Shown here piece after piece: positions 7,897 through 16,569 of a stretch of DNA of 64,000 nucleotides; within the stretch, counting starts at the first letter, position 1, and the number at the start of each line of letters is the position of its first letter. The position numbers were made by a program, and so were the translations under genes. The DNA lies in contig JAFHKN010000007.1 of the NCBI GenBank assembly GCA_016937575.1, positions 1 to 64,000 on the forward strand, read 5' to 3'. The stretch comes from Roseomonas aeriglobus (lineage in GTDB: Bacteria; Pseudomonadota; Alphaproteobacteria; Sphingomonadales; Sphingomonadaceae). The notes below the pieces were generated by a model. The model made no database searches, had not been told where the DNA came from, and saw only the letters and a list, made by a program, of their open reading frames with translations.

Positions 7897-9366
7897 GTGG
7901 ACATAGAAGCGATCTTTGTGACCCGTTCTGTATCTTTGCGCCACGCGCTGGAACGGATGAATGCCGGAGGCAAAGGGCTGTTGCTCCTAGTCGACGGAGA
8001 CGGTCGTTTTGAACGAACGATCACCGACGGCGACCTGCGCCGCGAGCTTCTTGCCGGTCGGTCGCTTGATGACGACCTTCGGCAACTCGCGTCGTTCCAC
8101 TCGCTCACGATCGATGAGAACACCACGCGCCGGCAAGCTCTGGCGCTCATGAACGAACATTCCATCAATCACATGCCGGTGATCCGGCCCAATGGAACCG
8201 TCGCAAGCCTGCTGGATCGCCGTGAGGTCGACAGCCAGATCCTTCTGTCAACCCCGCATATGGGTGATACCGAACAGGCCTTCGTCGAAGAGGCTTTCCG
8301 TACGAATTGGATTGCTCCTCTCGGCCCCCATGTCGATGCTTTCGAGCAGGAATTGGCCGAATTGGTTGGGATGGGACATGCCGCAGCGGTTTCTTCGGGG
8401 ACTGCCGCGCTCCATCTGGCCTTGCGGCTGCTCGACGTCGGCCCCGGCGATCGCGTCTTCTGCTCGACACTGACCTTTGCCGCCAGCGCCAACCCCATTG
8501 TCTATCAGGGAGCGACCCCGGTCTTCATCGATTCCGAGGCCGAAAGCTGGAACATGTCGCCTATCGCTCTCGAACGCGCATTCGCCGCAGCGAAGGCCGA
8601 AGACTGGTTGCCCAAGGCTGTGATCGTGGTCAACTTGTACGGCCAAAGCGCTAATATTGATCCGATCAAGACTATTTGCGACGCGCACGGCGTTCCTATC
8701 GTCGAGGACGCAGCGGAATCACTTGGTGCGACCTACAAAGGTCGCGCGAGCGGTTCTTTCGGATTGCTCACCGTCTTCTCCTTTAACGGAAATAAGATTA
8801 TTACGACATCGGGCGGTGGCATGCTACTGTCGAACGACGATCATCTGATCGAGCGCGCTAGATTTCTGGCGACACAGGCTCGCGATCCCGCCCCGCATTA
8901 CCAGCATAGCCAGATCGGCTTTAACTACCGTTTGAGCAACATCCTGGCTGGTGTCGGTCGAGGGCAACTAAAGGTTCTGGGTGATCGCGTGCGCGCGCGC
9001 CGGGACGTGTTCAGCCGGTACGAGCATGGTCTGTCCGACATAGCGGAGATTAGATGGATGCCTGAACCGGAGTGGAGCCATGGGACGCGCTGGCTGACGG
9101 CCTGTACCGTTGACCCGGCGGGGCCGATCAGCCGCGAGGGCCTGCGCCTTCATCTCGCGGAGGATCTGATTGAGGCACGCCCCGTGTGGAAGCCGATGCA
9201 TCAGCAACCCGTATTTGCCGGTGCAGCCTATTACAGCGCCGAGGAGCAGTCGATTTCTGACCGTCTGTTCGATGACGGCCTGTGCCTGCCATCAGGGTCG
9301 AACCTGTCGGATGTACAGATCGATCGAACAATCTCGTCGATCAGGGCGGCATTCGGACGCTCATGA
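7897..9366 (+). CDS. CBS-domain pair fused to DegT/DnrJ/EryC1/StrS sugar aminotransferase
   Basis: The protein has 489 residues from GTG 7897. AAGG lies 7 bases upstream, whereas the TTG at 7891 sits too close to it. Residues 1-115 are a CBS pair (TITDGDLRREL at 41-51, then NHMPVIRPNGTVASLLDRRE) like the regulatory N-terminus of PtmE-type nucleotidyltransferases. Residues 125-489 are a complete PLP aminotransferase with SSGTAALHLAL (166-176), DAAES (271-275) and the PLP lysine 300 in SFNGNK. It should convert the 4-keto sugar from the downstream dehydratase into the 4-amino sugar (PglE/LegC-like). The CBS pair may bind a nucleotide and tune flux. The fusion order is intact in both copies, so it is not an assembly join. 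Confidence 0.9.
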   Translation: MDIEAIFVTRSVSLRHALERMNAGGKGLLLLVDGDGRFERTITDGDLRRELLAGRSLDDDLRQLASFHSLTIDENTTRRQALALMNEHSINHMPVIRPNGTVASLLDRREVDSQILLSTPHMGDTEQAFVEEAFRTNWIAPLGPHVDAFEQELAELVGMGHAAAVSSGTAALHLALRLLDVGPGDRVFCSTLTFAASANPIVYQGATPVFIDSEAESWNMSPIALERAFAAAKAEDWLPKAVIVVNLYGQSANIDPIKTICDAHGVPIVEDAAESLGATYKGRASGSFGLLTVFSFNGNKIITTSGGGMLLSNDDHLIERARFLATQARDPAPHYQHSQIGFNYRLSNILAGVGRGQLKVLGDRVRARRDVFSRYEHGLSDIAEIRWMPEPEWSHGTRWLTACTVDPAGPISREGLRLHLAEDLIEARPVWKPMHQQPVFAGAAYYSAEEQSISDRLFDDGLCLPSGSNLSDVQIDRTISSIRAAFGRS

Positions 9367-9507
9367 CGATCATTAGGGCCACGATATGGTCTGCGTCGGG
9401 GATTGTTTCGCCGTTGCGCGAAACGCTGTAGAGCCGCCTCCCAAGCATGAACCTATACTATCGGTGCCGTCCAGGCGCGATGCATGCCCGGGGGCGAAAG
9501 GATTAGA

Positions 9508-11445
9508 ATGCGTAAGGTTATCGCTCCGTTGTTGCGGATGCCGCATACCGGAAGGGGGCTTCTGGCGCTCTTTGCGGACATTCTGATCTGTCCGATCTCG
9601 GCATGGCTGGCATTCTACCTGCGCCTTGGAGAAATCTCCGGTTTCGCGGCTGGCTTTCATGTGGCGTCGCTTGTCAGCCTGGCGATCGCCCTGCCTATAT
9701 TTTACGTCTCGGGCTTGTACAGCGTCATCCTGCGCCACGCGACTTGGAACGTTCTGATCGATATCGTGCGTTCGGTCGTGATCTACGGCGTCGTATTTGC
9801 GTTCATCTTTTCAGTTGTCGGCGTGCCGGGCGTACCCCGCACTATCGGCCTAATCCAACCTATTCTGTTGTTCTTGGGTATAGGATGTTCACGTGCGATC
9901 GTCGGATATTGGCTTGGCAACACATACCGACGGCAGCATCGCGACGAGTCGAAGATCAGTATTCTGATCTATGGCGCTGGTGCATCGGGACGGCAGTTGG
10001 CCAGTGCGATAAGCTATAGCGGTGCTTTTCGGCTTGTCGGGTTCGTAGACGATGCACCGACACTGCGCGGTCGCCGATTGGGCAACGTCCGCATTCATGG
10101 ACCCGACGAATTATCAGCTCTCATCCGCAAGCACGATATCGAGGAAGTGCTGCTGGCGCTGCCGTCTGCTCCGCGCAGCCGGCGAAACCAAATCATGAAA
10201 CTGCTCTACGACTTGGATATTCGCGTTAGAACGCTTCCAGGACTGATGGATTTGGCGAGTGGTCGGGTCGAGGTGACAGATCTTCGTCCTTTGGAGATCG
10301 AGGACCTGCTCGGTCGCAACGTCGTGGCACCGGACCCGATCCTGCTCGCGCATGATATCAGGCGAAAGACTGTCCTGGTGACAGGGGCTGGTGGTTCGAT
10401 CGGAAGTGAACTGTGCCGGCAGATTCTGCAGGTGCAGCCTGCGACGTTGCTGCTTGTCGAAAGCAGCGAGTTTTCACTGTATTCCATCAATCAGGAACTT
10501 GAAAAGGCAGCCCTATCCCAAGGCGCCACCGAAGTATCGATCGTCCCTCTTCTCGCATCGGTGCGTGAAACGCGACGGATCGACGAGATTATCAGGACGT
10601 GGCGGGTCGATACCATCTACCATGCAGCGGCCTACAAGCATGTTCCACTAGTCGAACATAATCCGACTGAAGGCGTCTTGAATAACGTATTCGGTACTTT
10701 GTCGACGGCGCGGGCTGCACATCGCCACGGGGTCGCAAAATTCGTTCTCGTCAGTACAGACAAGGCGGTTCGTCCGACTAACATCATGGGTGCCAGCAAG
10801 CGTATTGCCGAAATGGTGCTGCAGGCGATGGCGGAGGAGCCTACCGACACTTGCTTCACCATGGTCAGGTTCGGTAATGTCCTAGGATCGAGCGGATCGG
10901 TTGTGCCCCTGTTCCGCCGCCAGATCGAGGAAGGCGGCCCGATCACTATCACCCACCGCGACATCAATCGATATTTCATGACAATCCCTGAAGCTGCCCA
11001 ACTCGTCATCCAGGCTGGGGCGATGGCGCATGGTGGTGAGGTTTTCGTCTTGGACATGGGCAAACCGGTGCGCATTGCCGACCTTGCGCGCAACATGGTG
11101 GAACTTTCCGGCTTGACAATCAGAGACCATAACCATCCCGACGGTGATATCGAGATTCATGAAGTCGGCTTGCGCCCTGGTGAGAAGCTCTATGAGGAGC
11201 TATTGATTGGCGACAATCCCGAGATGACATCCCATCCCCGGATCATGAAGGCTAACGAGCAGTTTATACCCTTGCTCAAAATCAATGATGAACTTGAGTT
11301 GATGATGCATGCGATAAATGATGATAACGCTATCTTGCTCAAGGAAATACTTTGTAGGATTGTTCCCGAATATAACACGACCAGTGATGTTGTTGATTGG
11401 GTAGGAATAAGACGTGCTGCGATCGTCGTAGATAGTGAATTATAG
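9508..11445 (+). CDS. Membrane-bound nucleotide-sugar 4,6-dehydratase (PglF/WbpM/CapD family)
   Basis: The protein has 645 residues. ATG 9508 has GAAAGGA about 6 bases upstream; the in-frame ATG at 9484 lacks a good site. The N-terminus has about four membrane spans (to residue 140), then a CoA-binding-like Rossmann fold with YGAGASGRQ (155-163), then the catalytic SDR domain with TGAGGSIG (292-299), STDKA (416-420) and MGASK (427-431). The Met in place of the usual Tyr is characteristic of this large dehydratase class. It converts UDP-GlcNAc to UDP-4-keto-6-deoxy-GlcNAc at the inner membrane. A 141-bp gap separates it from the aminotransferase, so it may have its own promoter. A role as C4,C6-dehydratase for N-acetylfucosamine synthesis is possible, but the aminotransferase next door argues otherwise. 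Confidence 0.92.
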   Translation: MRKVIAPLLRMPHTGRGLLALFADILICPISAWLAFYLRLGEISGFAAGFHVASLVSLAIALPIFYVSGLYSVILRHATWNVLIDIVRSVVIYGVVFAFIFSVVGVPGVPRTIGLIQPILLFLGIGCSRAIVGYWLGNTYRRQHRDESKISILIYGAGASGRQLASAISYSGAFRLVGFVDDAPTLRGRRLGNVRIHGPDELSALIRKHDIEEVLLALPSAPRSRRNQIMKLLYDLDIRVRTLPGLMDLASGRVEVTDLRPLEIEDLLGRNVVAPDPILLAHDIRRKTVLVTGAGGSIGSELCRQILQVQPATLLLVESSEFSLYSINQELEKAALSQGATEVSIVPLLASVRETRRIDEIIRTWRVDTIYHAAAYKHVPLVEHNPTEGVLNNVFGTLSTARAAHRHGVAKFVLVSTDKAVRPTNIMGASKRIAEMVLQAMAEEPTDTCFTMVRFGNVLGSSGSVVPLFRRQIEEGGPITITHRDINRYFMTIPEAAQLVIQAGAMAHGGEVFVLDMGKPVRIADLARNMVELSGLTIRDHNHPDGDIEIHEVGLRPGEKLYEELLIGDNPEMTSHPRIMKANEQFIPLLKINDELELMMHAINDDNAILLKEILCRIVPEYNTTSDVVDWVGIRRAAIVVDSEL

Positions 11446-12607
11446 ATTGATTTGGCGAGCAACTTCATTGGCCATTAACATCAGTAAGATCGTGCGGATG
11501 TTTTCTGGAGTAATGATCTTCATTCTGACATCTACGGTTTTGCTGTCATTTAGTAATGATGTTTCAAAGGCTGAACAGCCTGTGAGCCGTGATCAGAGCG
11601 GTTTTGTTGACGGTGTGGCCGATGTGCGCTCGCCAGCGTTCGGTGCGAAGGGCGATGGTCGTGCTGACGATACCGTTGCCATCCAAGCTGCAATTGATCG
11701 ATATGCTCGCGTATATCTTCCGGCTGGTGTGTACCGCATTAATTCGAAAGTCGGCCTGTCGTTGCGAACCGGGACGCAACTGCTAGGAGACGGGCGCGCA
11801 GCGACTTTGCTCGTCGCAGTGCCAGGCGGTGGAACCCTTGCGGATTTGGCGTCATACAGAACGGGATCTCTGATACGCCGCAAGTTCGACCCTCATCATC
11901 AAAATTCCTATGTCAATTATGTGAGACTGGCCGATTTTAGTGTTATCTTGAATCATCCCAGAGATGCAGTGACGGCAGATAGAATTCAGATCGGAATTGA
12001 TTTTCGGAATATCAGTCGCTCCATAATAGAACGCGTGCACGTTGGAAATTCTCTACCAGAGGGTACAGTACTGCGTAAAGTAGCGGCGCACGTGTACGAT
12101 AGCCAGGGTTATGGTATTGTCTTGGGTTCAGTGCCGAGTGGCTTGATATCTTATGCGGGCGGCGAACTCAACGTTGTTAGAGATTCGAGTGTCTGGGGCG
12201 CTTACAAAGCTATCGTTCAGGACGATTTACGATTGAGTCCGCGCTCGGCCGCTCATGCGACCAGGATAGAGCGAAATGACCTTCAGGGTGCGCAATATCT
12301 TTTGTCTCAAGAGAGCCGATACATGCACGGAAGTGTATGGCGCGACAATATCCTGCAAAATGTCGTTCCCAGGCCCGATGGGGTAGAAGACGCGGCCGTC
12401 ATTCATGTTGATGGGCAGGATTCCCGTGTGGACGGGGGCTATGTCGAAGCTGGCGGATTAAGTAAATATCTTATTTATTTAGGGAAGTTTACCAAACGCG
12501 TTTCAGTACATCTCGACTATACAAGCTGCACCAATACAACAAAGATAGTCAACTTGGGGAACGACAATAAGATATCGTTGAGTGATGCTTGTCTTACCTA
12601 TAGATAG
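11435..12607 (+). CDS. Secreted right-handed beta-helix (pectate-lyase-3-like) protein
   Basis: The protein has up to 390 residues from GTG 11435, overlapping the dehydratase end. ATG 11498 would give a cleaner signal peptide (MFSGVMIFILTSTVLLSFSN) and is equally plausible. After the signal the motif FGAKGDGRADDTVAIQAAID, followed by VYLPAGVYRI, marks the start of a pectate-lyase-3 or tailspike-like parallel beta-helix. It is probably exported to the periplasm or outside, where it may cut or modify the exopolysaccharide. No catalytic residues can be assigned. The DNA after about 11900 is AT-rich compared with the operon, suggesting separate acquisition. It is intact here; the second copy is frameshifted. 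Confidence 0.75.
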   Translation: MNYRLIWRATSLAINISKIVRMFSGVMIFILTSTVLLSFSNDVSKAEQPVSRDQSGFVDGVADVRSPAFGAKGDGRADDTVAIQAAIDRYARVYLPAGVYRINSKVGLSLRTGTQLLGDGRAATLLVAVPGGGTLADLASYRTGSLIRRKFDPHHQNSYVNYVRLADFSVILNHPRDAVTADRIQIGIDFRNISRSIIERVHVGNSLPEGTVLRKVAAHVYDSQGYGIVLGSVPSGLISYAGGELNVVRDSSVWGAYKAIVQDDLRLSPRSAAHATRIERNDLQGAQYLLSQESRYMHGSVWRDNILQNVVPRPDGVEDAAVIHVDGQDSRVDGGYVEAGGLSKYLIYLGKFTKRVSVHLDYTSCTNTTKIVNLGNDNKISLSDACLTYR

Positions 12608-12695
12608 ACATCATTTATCGTATGTTCTAAGTGACTGATCATCCCTCGGCTTGACGGACACCCATGATAGGCTCAGCGGGCCAAGAGGTGTGTTG

Positions 12696-12865
12696 ATGGC
12701 AAGTACGACGAAGCGTCGTTTTACGGAGGAGTTCAAGCGCGAGGTTGTGGTGTTGTGAGAGACGAGCAGCCGCACACAGGCCGAGATAGCGGCTGAGTTA
12801 GGTATCGTGCCTGCGTTGCTGGCAGCGCAAGCAGCAGGAGGGCAGCGCTCCGCCGGCCAGCCCGT
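12696..12865 (+). pseudogene. IS3-family orfA remnant (outer element)
   Basis: The frame starting ATGGCAAGTACGACGAAG reads MASTTKRRFTEEFKREVVVL, then a TGA stop, then ETSSRTQAEIAAELGIVPALL. This is the helix-turn-helix start of an IS3-family OrfA with an in-frame stop, cut off by the IS256-type element at 12866. It is not functional. Confidence 0.75.
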
Positions 12866-14173
12866 GGGAGTGGCAGGAATTCTGTGCGGGAGGCCGTTAT
12901 CGTCATCAGATGACGAGCCGCTCGCCGAAGATGACGGCGAACTGGGTCTTTGCCTCGGACCACTCGCGGGGTGGACGTTTTCTACTCCTGAGCGGCGGTA
13001 TTGAGTACGATGTATAGCAGCTTCATCGCGGCATCGTCACCGGGGAAGTGGCCGCGGGTCCGCACAGCCCTTCGCAGTTTCGAGTTCAGCGCCTCGATGG
13101 CGTTGGTGGTGTAGATGATCCGGCGGACGCCCTCGGGGAAGGCAAAGAACGGATCACCTGGTCCCAATGGCGCCGCCAGCTCTGCGCGATCGCCGGGTAC
13201 CGCTTGCCCCAGGGACCGGCCTCGAAGGCGTCCAGCGCCGCCAGGCCGGCTTCGACCGTCTCGGTGCGGTAGACGCTGCGGAGTGCCTGTGCGATCGGCT
13301 TGCGGTCCTTCCACGACGCAAAGCTCATCGAATTGCGCAGCAGGTGGACGATGCAGAGCCTGCCCCGGCGAAGGCCGAAGTCTGGACGACCGTCGCCGGG
13401 AAGGCTGCGTTGATCGCCTCAGGAAATCCCTTCAGGCCATCGACGACGGCGATCAGGATGTCGGCGACGCCGCGGTTCCCAAGCTCGTTCATCACCGCCA
13501 GAATTTGGCGCCCTCGGTCTGGTCGATCCAGATGCCGAGGATGTCCTTGGTGCCATCGGGCAAAATGCCAAGCGCGATGTATACCGCCTTGTTGCGCACG
13601 AAGCCCTCGTCGCGGATCTTTACCCGGATCGCGTCGAAAAGACGAGATCGCAGGTGTCGAGCGGGCGGCCCTGCCATTCCGAAACTGTTTCCAGAACCGC
13701 GTCGGTCACCGTCGAGATCAGGTCCGGCGACACGTCGATGCCGTACAGCTCCTCCAGATGCCCGCGGATCTCGCGCACCGTCATCCCGCGCGCGTACATC
13801 GAGACGATCTTGTCATCGAGGTCCGGAAACCGGCGCTGGTACTTGGCGATGAGCTTCGGGTCGAACGTGCCCGCCCGGTCGCGCGGAATGTCCAGCGTCA
13901 CCTTCGACGTGCCCGTCAGCATCGTCTTGCGCTACGAGACGTTACGCCGATTGTCGGCACCTTCATTCCCGAGATGATCGTTGAGCTCAGCCGACAGCAT
14001 GCGCTCCGAAAGCGCCTTCTTCAATTCGTCGAGCAGCCCGTCCTTCGCAAACAGTTCCTGTGGGTCACGGCCAGCCAGCAGCTGGTCCAGAACGTCCTTG
14101 TCGATTGCCATATCGATGGTCCTTCCTCTCCATCATTATGGCCTCCCGCACAGAATTCCTGACACTCCCGCTT
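12866..14173 (-). mobile_element. IS256-family insertion sequence
   Basis: Terminal inverted repeats of about 30 bp with one mismatch bound the element. The left begins GGGAGTGGCAGGAATTCTGT at 12866, and the right is its complement ending CCTGACACTCCC near 14172. The length of about 1.3 kb is normal for IS256. No 8- to 9-bp target duplication is seen, because the left flank belongs to one IS3 element and the right flank to another. That points to a deletion beside the element after insertion. Confidence 0.85.
12980..14111 (-). pseudogene. IS256-family (Mutator type) transposase, broken
   Basis: Reading leftward from ATG 14111 the frame gives MAIDKDVLDQLLAGRDPQEL and continues to NRRNVS before a TAG stop. 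It resumes as [18 protein letters not shown], through [20 protein letters not shown], shifts frame near 13640 at the first catalytic Asp region, shifts again near 13500, and ends with TNAIEALNSKLRRAVRTRGH and MKLLYIVLNTAAQEW. Family landmarks are all present, but one stop and at least three frameshifts disable it. The same stop is found in the second copy, so that defect is probably real; some frameshifts differ between copies and are sequence errors. Confidence 0.85.
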
Positions 14174-14852
14174 GCCCCGGATCACACCCTGTAGACCCAT
14201 ATCGCGCATCAGCCGCTCGATGGTGCAGCGGGCGACCGGGAAGCCCTCGCGCATCATCTGCCGCCAGACCTTGCGGACGCCGTAGACCGCGAAGTTCTTG
14301 GCGAACCCGCGAGCCACTTCGGGCTTGAGAACTTGATCCCGCTGCGCCCGCGCCGACAGGCGCATTGGATTTCGTCGTTGCGCGACATGCTCGAAATACG
14401 TCGATGGGGCGATCGACAAGACGCGGCAGATCGGCTCGACCCATAGACATCGCGGTGATCATCGATAAAGGCGAGCATCACCGGAACGGGCGGTCGAGCT
14501 CCGCTGGACAAAATACGCGGACGCCTTGCGCAGGATCTCGTTGGCTTGGCGCAACTCACGGACTTCGCGCTCCAACGCCTTCATCTTGTCAGCAACCTCG
14601 GTCGGAACGCCAGCGCGCCTGCCGCTGTTCACCTCAGCCTTCTTCACCCACTCATGCAGCGTCTGCGGCACGCACCCGATCTTCTCCGCAATGGAAACCA
14701 CCGCCGCCCATCGCGATGGGTGATCGCGCTCGTGTCCAGCACCATCCGTACCGCCCGCTCGCGGACCTCAGGCGCAAACTTGTTCGTCGTCTTGCTCATA
14801 CAGGCTCCACCTTCTCAGGAGTTGGAGCCTCCGATAAACCCGGCACGGTTCA
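14167..14852 (-). mobile_element. IS3-family element, truncated right part (second copy at 34106-35424)
   Basis: This segment is nearly identical to the right part of the element at 34106-35424, starting exactly at the CCCGCTTGCCCCGG next to the IS256-type end. It keeps the terminal repeat GGAGCCTCCGATAAACCCGG ending at 14852, orfA fragments ([20 protein letters not shown]) and the start of orfB (SIAPSTYFEHVAQRRNPMRL). The left half, with the DDE catalytic region, is missing. It was inserted into the outer IS3 element before the IS256-type event. Confidence 0.85.
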
Positions 14853-14869
14853 AATCGTCACTACAGCCT

Positions 14870-15096
14870 GGTTCCAGCTGGATGAAGAAACTGGGGTCAC
14901 GTCACCAAATGCCCCGATGGAGAGCTTCTTCCACACCCTCAAGGTCGAGCTGGTCCATCAATGCCGATGGGCGCCCCAGTCAAAAGCCCGACAGGCGCTG
15001 TTCGGATACATTGAAGGATACTACAACCGGCACCGCATGCACTCGGCCCTCGGGTATCTGACACCCGAGCAAGCCGAGCAGCGCATGACCGGCTAA
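14870..15096 (+). pseudogene. IS3-family orfB C-terminal remnant (outer element)
   Basis: The end of a transposase is readable as NAPMESFFHTLKVELVHQCR, then FGYIEGYYNRHRMHSALGYL and TPEQAEQRMTG with a TAA stop at 15094-15096. This is the classical C-terminal part of an IS3-group DDE integrase, including the final catalytic Glu in MESFF. The upstream part has been displaced by the nested elements. Confidence 0.85.
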
Positions 15097-15157
15097 CCCC
15101 GCGTGTCCGCCAAAACGGGGAATGATCAATCTCGCGCCTAGTTAACTTCCCCACTGC

Positions 15158-15427
15158 TCAATCGCCCACCGGACTCTCTCCGTGCTTCCTGAGCACGTCG
15201 TTGAAAGCCTCGGTCATCAGAGCCTGCAGGCTTCGTCCTTGGCGGCGCGCCAGCATGTGCATGGCAAAGGACATTTCAGGCGAGAAGAAGCCGGCGATCT
15301 GTTTGCGTCCCTGACGGCTTAGGGGTGTCTTGTCGATGGCCTCCCCTGCTCCGGGCGTTCCCGCTGCAGTCTGTTTCAACGCCGGGCTTGTCCCGCGCAG
15401 ATTGGCGAAGCTGGGTTTACGGCTCAT
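15158..15427 (-). CDS. Small ribbon-helix-helix-like partner of ParA
   Basis: The protein has 89 residues. The C-terminal half IAGFFSPEMSFAMHMLARRQ, followed by GRSLQALMTEAFNDVLRKHG, fits a ribbon-helix-helix DNA-binding fold, with a basic disordered N-terminus. It directly follows parA and shares an ATGA overlap with it. Small RHH proteins encoded downstream of a short ParA are the centromere-binding partners of type Ib plasmid partition systems, so that role is likely. It may also repress the parA promoter. Confidence 0.75.
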   Translation of the reverse strand: MSRKPSFANLRGTSPALKQTAAGTPGAGEAIDKTPLSRQGRKQIAGFFSPEMSFAMHMLARRQGRSLQALMTEAFNDVLRKHGESPVGD

Positions 15428-16080
15428 GCGGTGGCCTTTCCTTTGCGCTTACGTGTGGGCAGGCCGACCTGTCGACATGTCCAATCGTAGATCTGCCGGA
15501 TTTCCTCGGCCGCCTTGCCCGATGGCTCGGCCTCCAACACGCTTTTCCCTTCGGAACTGGCGTGACGATATGCTGCGCGGTCGGGGAGGAGGATCGGGCA
15601 TGGCGGCGTGCCGTAGCTTTCGACCAGCTCGCCCGCTTCGGCATAGATGCGCGGAGCGTTTGGGCTGCCGGCGATGAAGACGACATAGGCCGGTCTGCGC
15701 AGCAGTTGGACGAGTTTCGCCGTCGTCTGGATCGCAGCCAGATCGAACGCGCTCGGGCGGCACGGGATCAGCACTAGGTCGGCGACCTCGACCGCGGCGC
15801 GGGCGGCGCTGTCGGCGTGGGGGGGCGTGTCGATGATGATAAGCTCGGCTCCCTGCCCGCTCGCCTGCGCGACCTTCGCGGCCAGGCGCGGTGGGGGTGA
15901 GTCAATCACTTCGGGCGGCGCGTCCTGACGCCAGGCGGCCCATTGGCTGGCGGTCGCCTGCGGGTCGGTGTCGATGACCAGCGCGACGCGGCCCGCTTCC
16001 TGCGCCGCGGCGGCCAGGTGCAACGCGAGCGTGGTCTTGCCCGCCCCGCCCTTCTGGCTGATGACCGCGATCGTCGGCAT
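15424..16080 (-). CDS. parA: ParA-type plasmid partition ATPase
   Basis: The protein has 218 residues and lacks the N-terminal HTH extension, so it is the short type Ib form. The deviant Walker A motif KGGAGKTT is at residues 10-17, DTDPQATASQW follows the signature-lysine fold, and Walker B is IIIDTPPH. It positions plasmid copies before cell division, using ATP-dependent binding to the nucleoid. The gene is read leftward and coupled to the RHH partner. Upstream (16081-16225) several ACATGTC-type repeats are candidate centromere or operator sites. Confidence 0.92.
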   Translation of the reverse strand: MPTIAVISQKGGAGKTTLALHLAAAAQEAGRVALVIDTDPQATASQWAAWRQDAPPEVIDSPPPRLAAKVAQASGQGAELIIIDTPPHADSAARAAVEVADLVLIPCRPSAFDLAAIQTTAKLVQLLRRPAYVVFIAGSPNAPRIYAEAGELVESYGTPPCPILLPDRAAYRHASSEGKSVLEAEPSGKAAEEIRQIYDWTCRQVGLPTRKRKGKATA

Positions 16081-16090
16081 GATCGAATTT

Positions 16091-16222
16091 CCTACATGTC
16101 TACATGGCGACTCGCCGAGATTTCGACGATGCCGTTTAGGCGGCTTGTCGTCGCCCTAACCCGATCACGGTTGGACAGCTAGTCCCATCGACATGTCGAC
16201 GTGCAAAGCATGCAACATGTCT
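16091..16222. promoter_or_regulatory. Candidate parC/operator repeats upstream of parA
   Basis: Three copies of a CATGTC core lie in front of parA: CTACATGTCTACATG at 16092-16106, TCGACATGTCGA at 16188-16199 with GTCGACGTGC overlapping its right side, and CAACATGTCTG near 16213-16223. Type Ib systems normally have their centromere and autoregulatory operator here. The same core occurs at other backbone sites. The assignment is inference from position and repetition. Confidence 0.5.
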
Positions 16223-16569
16223 GCGGCATGATCGAAGGGCGGCACCATCCGTTTGGTCTCTTCGAAAGCATTTGGACCGCGGAGCCAAGCCGTCCTGTCT
16301 TGGCCGTCGGCAATCGATCGAAGGTTGCCGAGTGACTTTTCCCCGACCGATTGGTCAGGCGGAACGCAGTCGGCCAGCGAGGCCGACGTCCGCTTGCGCA
16401 GGATCATAAGACATGGAGGAACGGTTGCGCATCGGGTTGAGACTCATGCTTTTGGGCGTCGAGCGCGGCGCCCCGACGGGCGAGCACTTGGCTGAGCCAT
16501 CCGCCCACCGTAACCACCGCCAGTTCGCGGGCGCTCAGGCTCGCCTTCATCGCAGTGAACTCGGCGGTG

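Larger units (their letters stand above)
1..13981 (+). repeat. Terminal direct repeat, first copy (contig overlap)
   Basis: The whole stretch recurs in the same order and orientation at 50026-64000. The offset is 50025 before an extra G near base 100, 50024 for about the next 11.7 kb, and then falls stepwise to 50019 by the window end. The coding genes between 314 and 11445 give identical translations in both copies. The simplest reading is a circular plasmid of about 50.02 kb assembled with untrimmed overlapping ends. A true 14-kb duplication is possible but would not explain why the differences are single-base indels near the two window ends. Confidence 0.9.
12636..15128. mobile_element. 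Composite of nested, broken insertion sequences (IS3-family element with inserts)
   Basis: The outer ends form an imperfect inverted repeat: TGATCATCCCTCGGCTTGAC at 12636-12655, and the right end ending TCCGCCAAAACGGGGAATGATCA at 15128. This outer IS3-family element keeps the start of orfA on the left and the end of orfB on the right. Its middle is replaced by an IS256-family element (12866 to about 14173) directly joined to the right half of a second IS3-family element (about 14167-14852). No 3-bp target duplication is visible at the outer ends. The nest marks the right border of the exopolysaccharide block. Confidence 0.85.

Noticed and set aside
16165..16407. Small 80-codon minus-strand frame upstream of parA
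   Set aside because: It overlaps the repeats that probably form the parA control region, and it shows no family or good start. It may be a relic of the old repA region.
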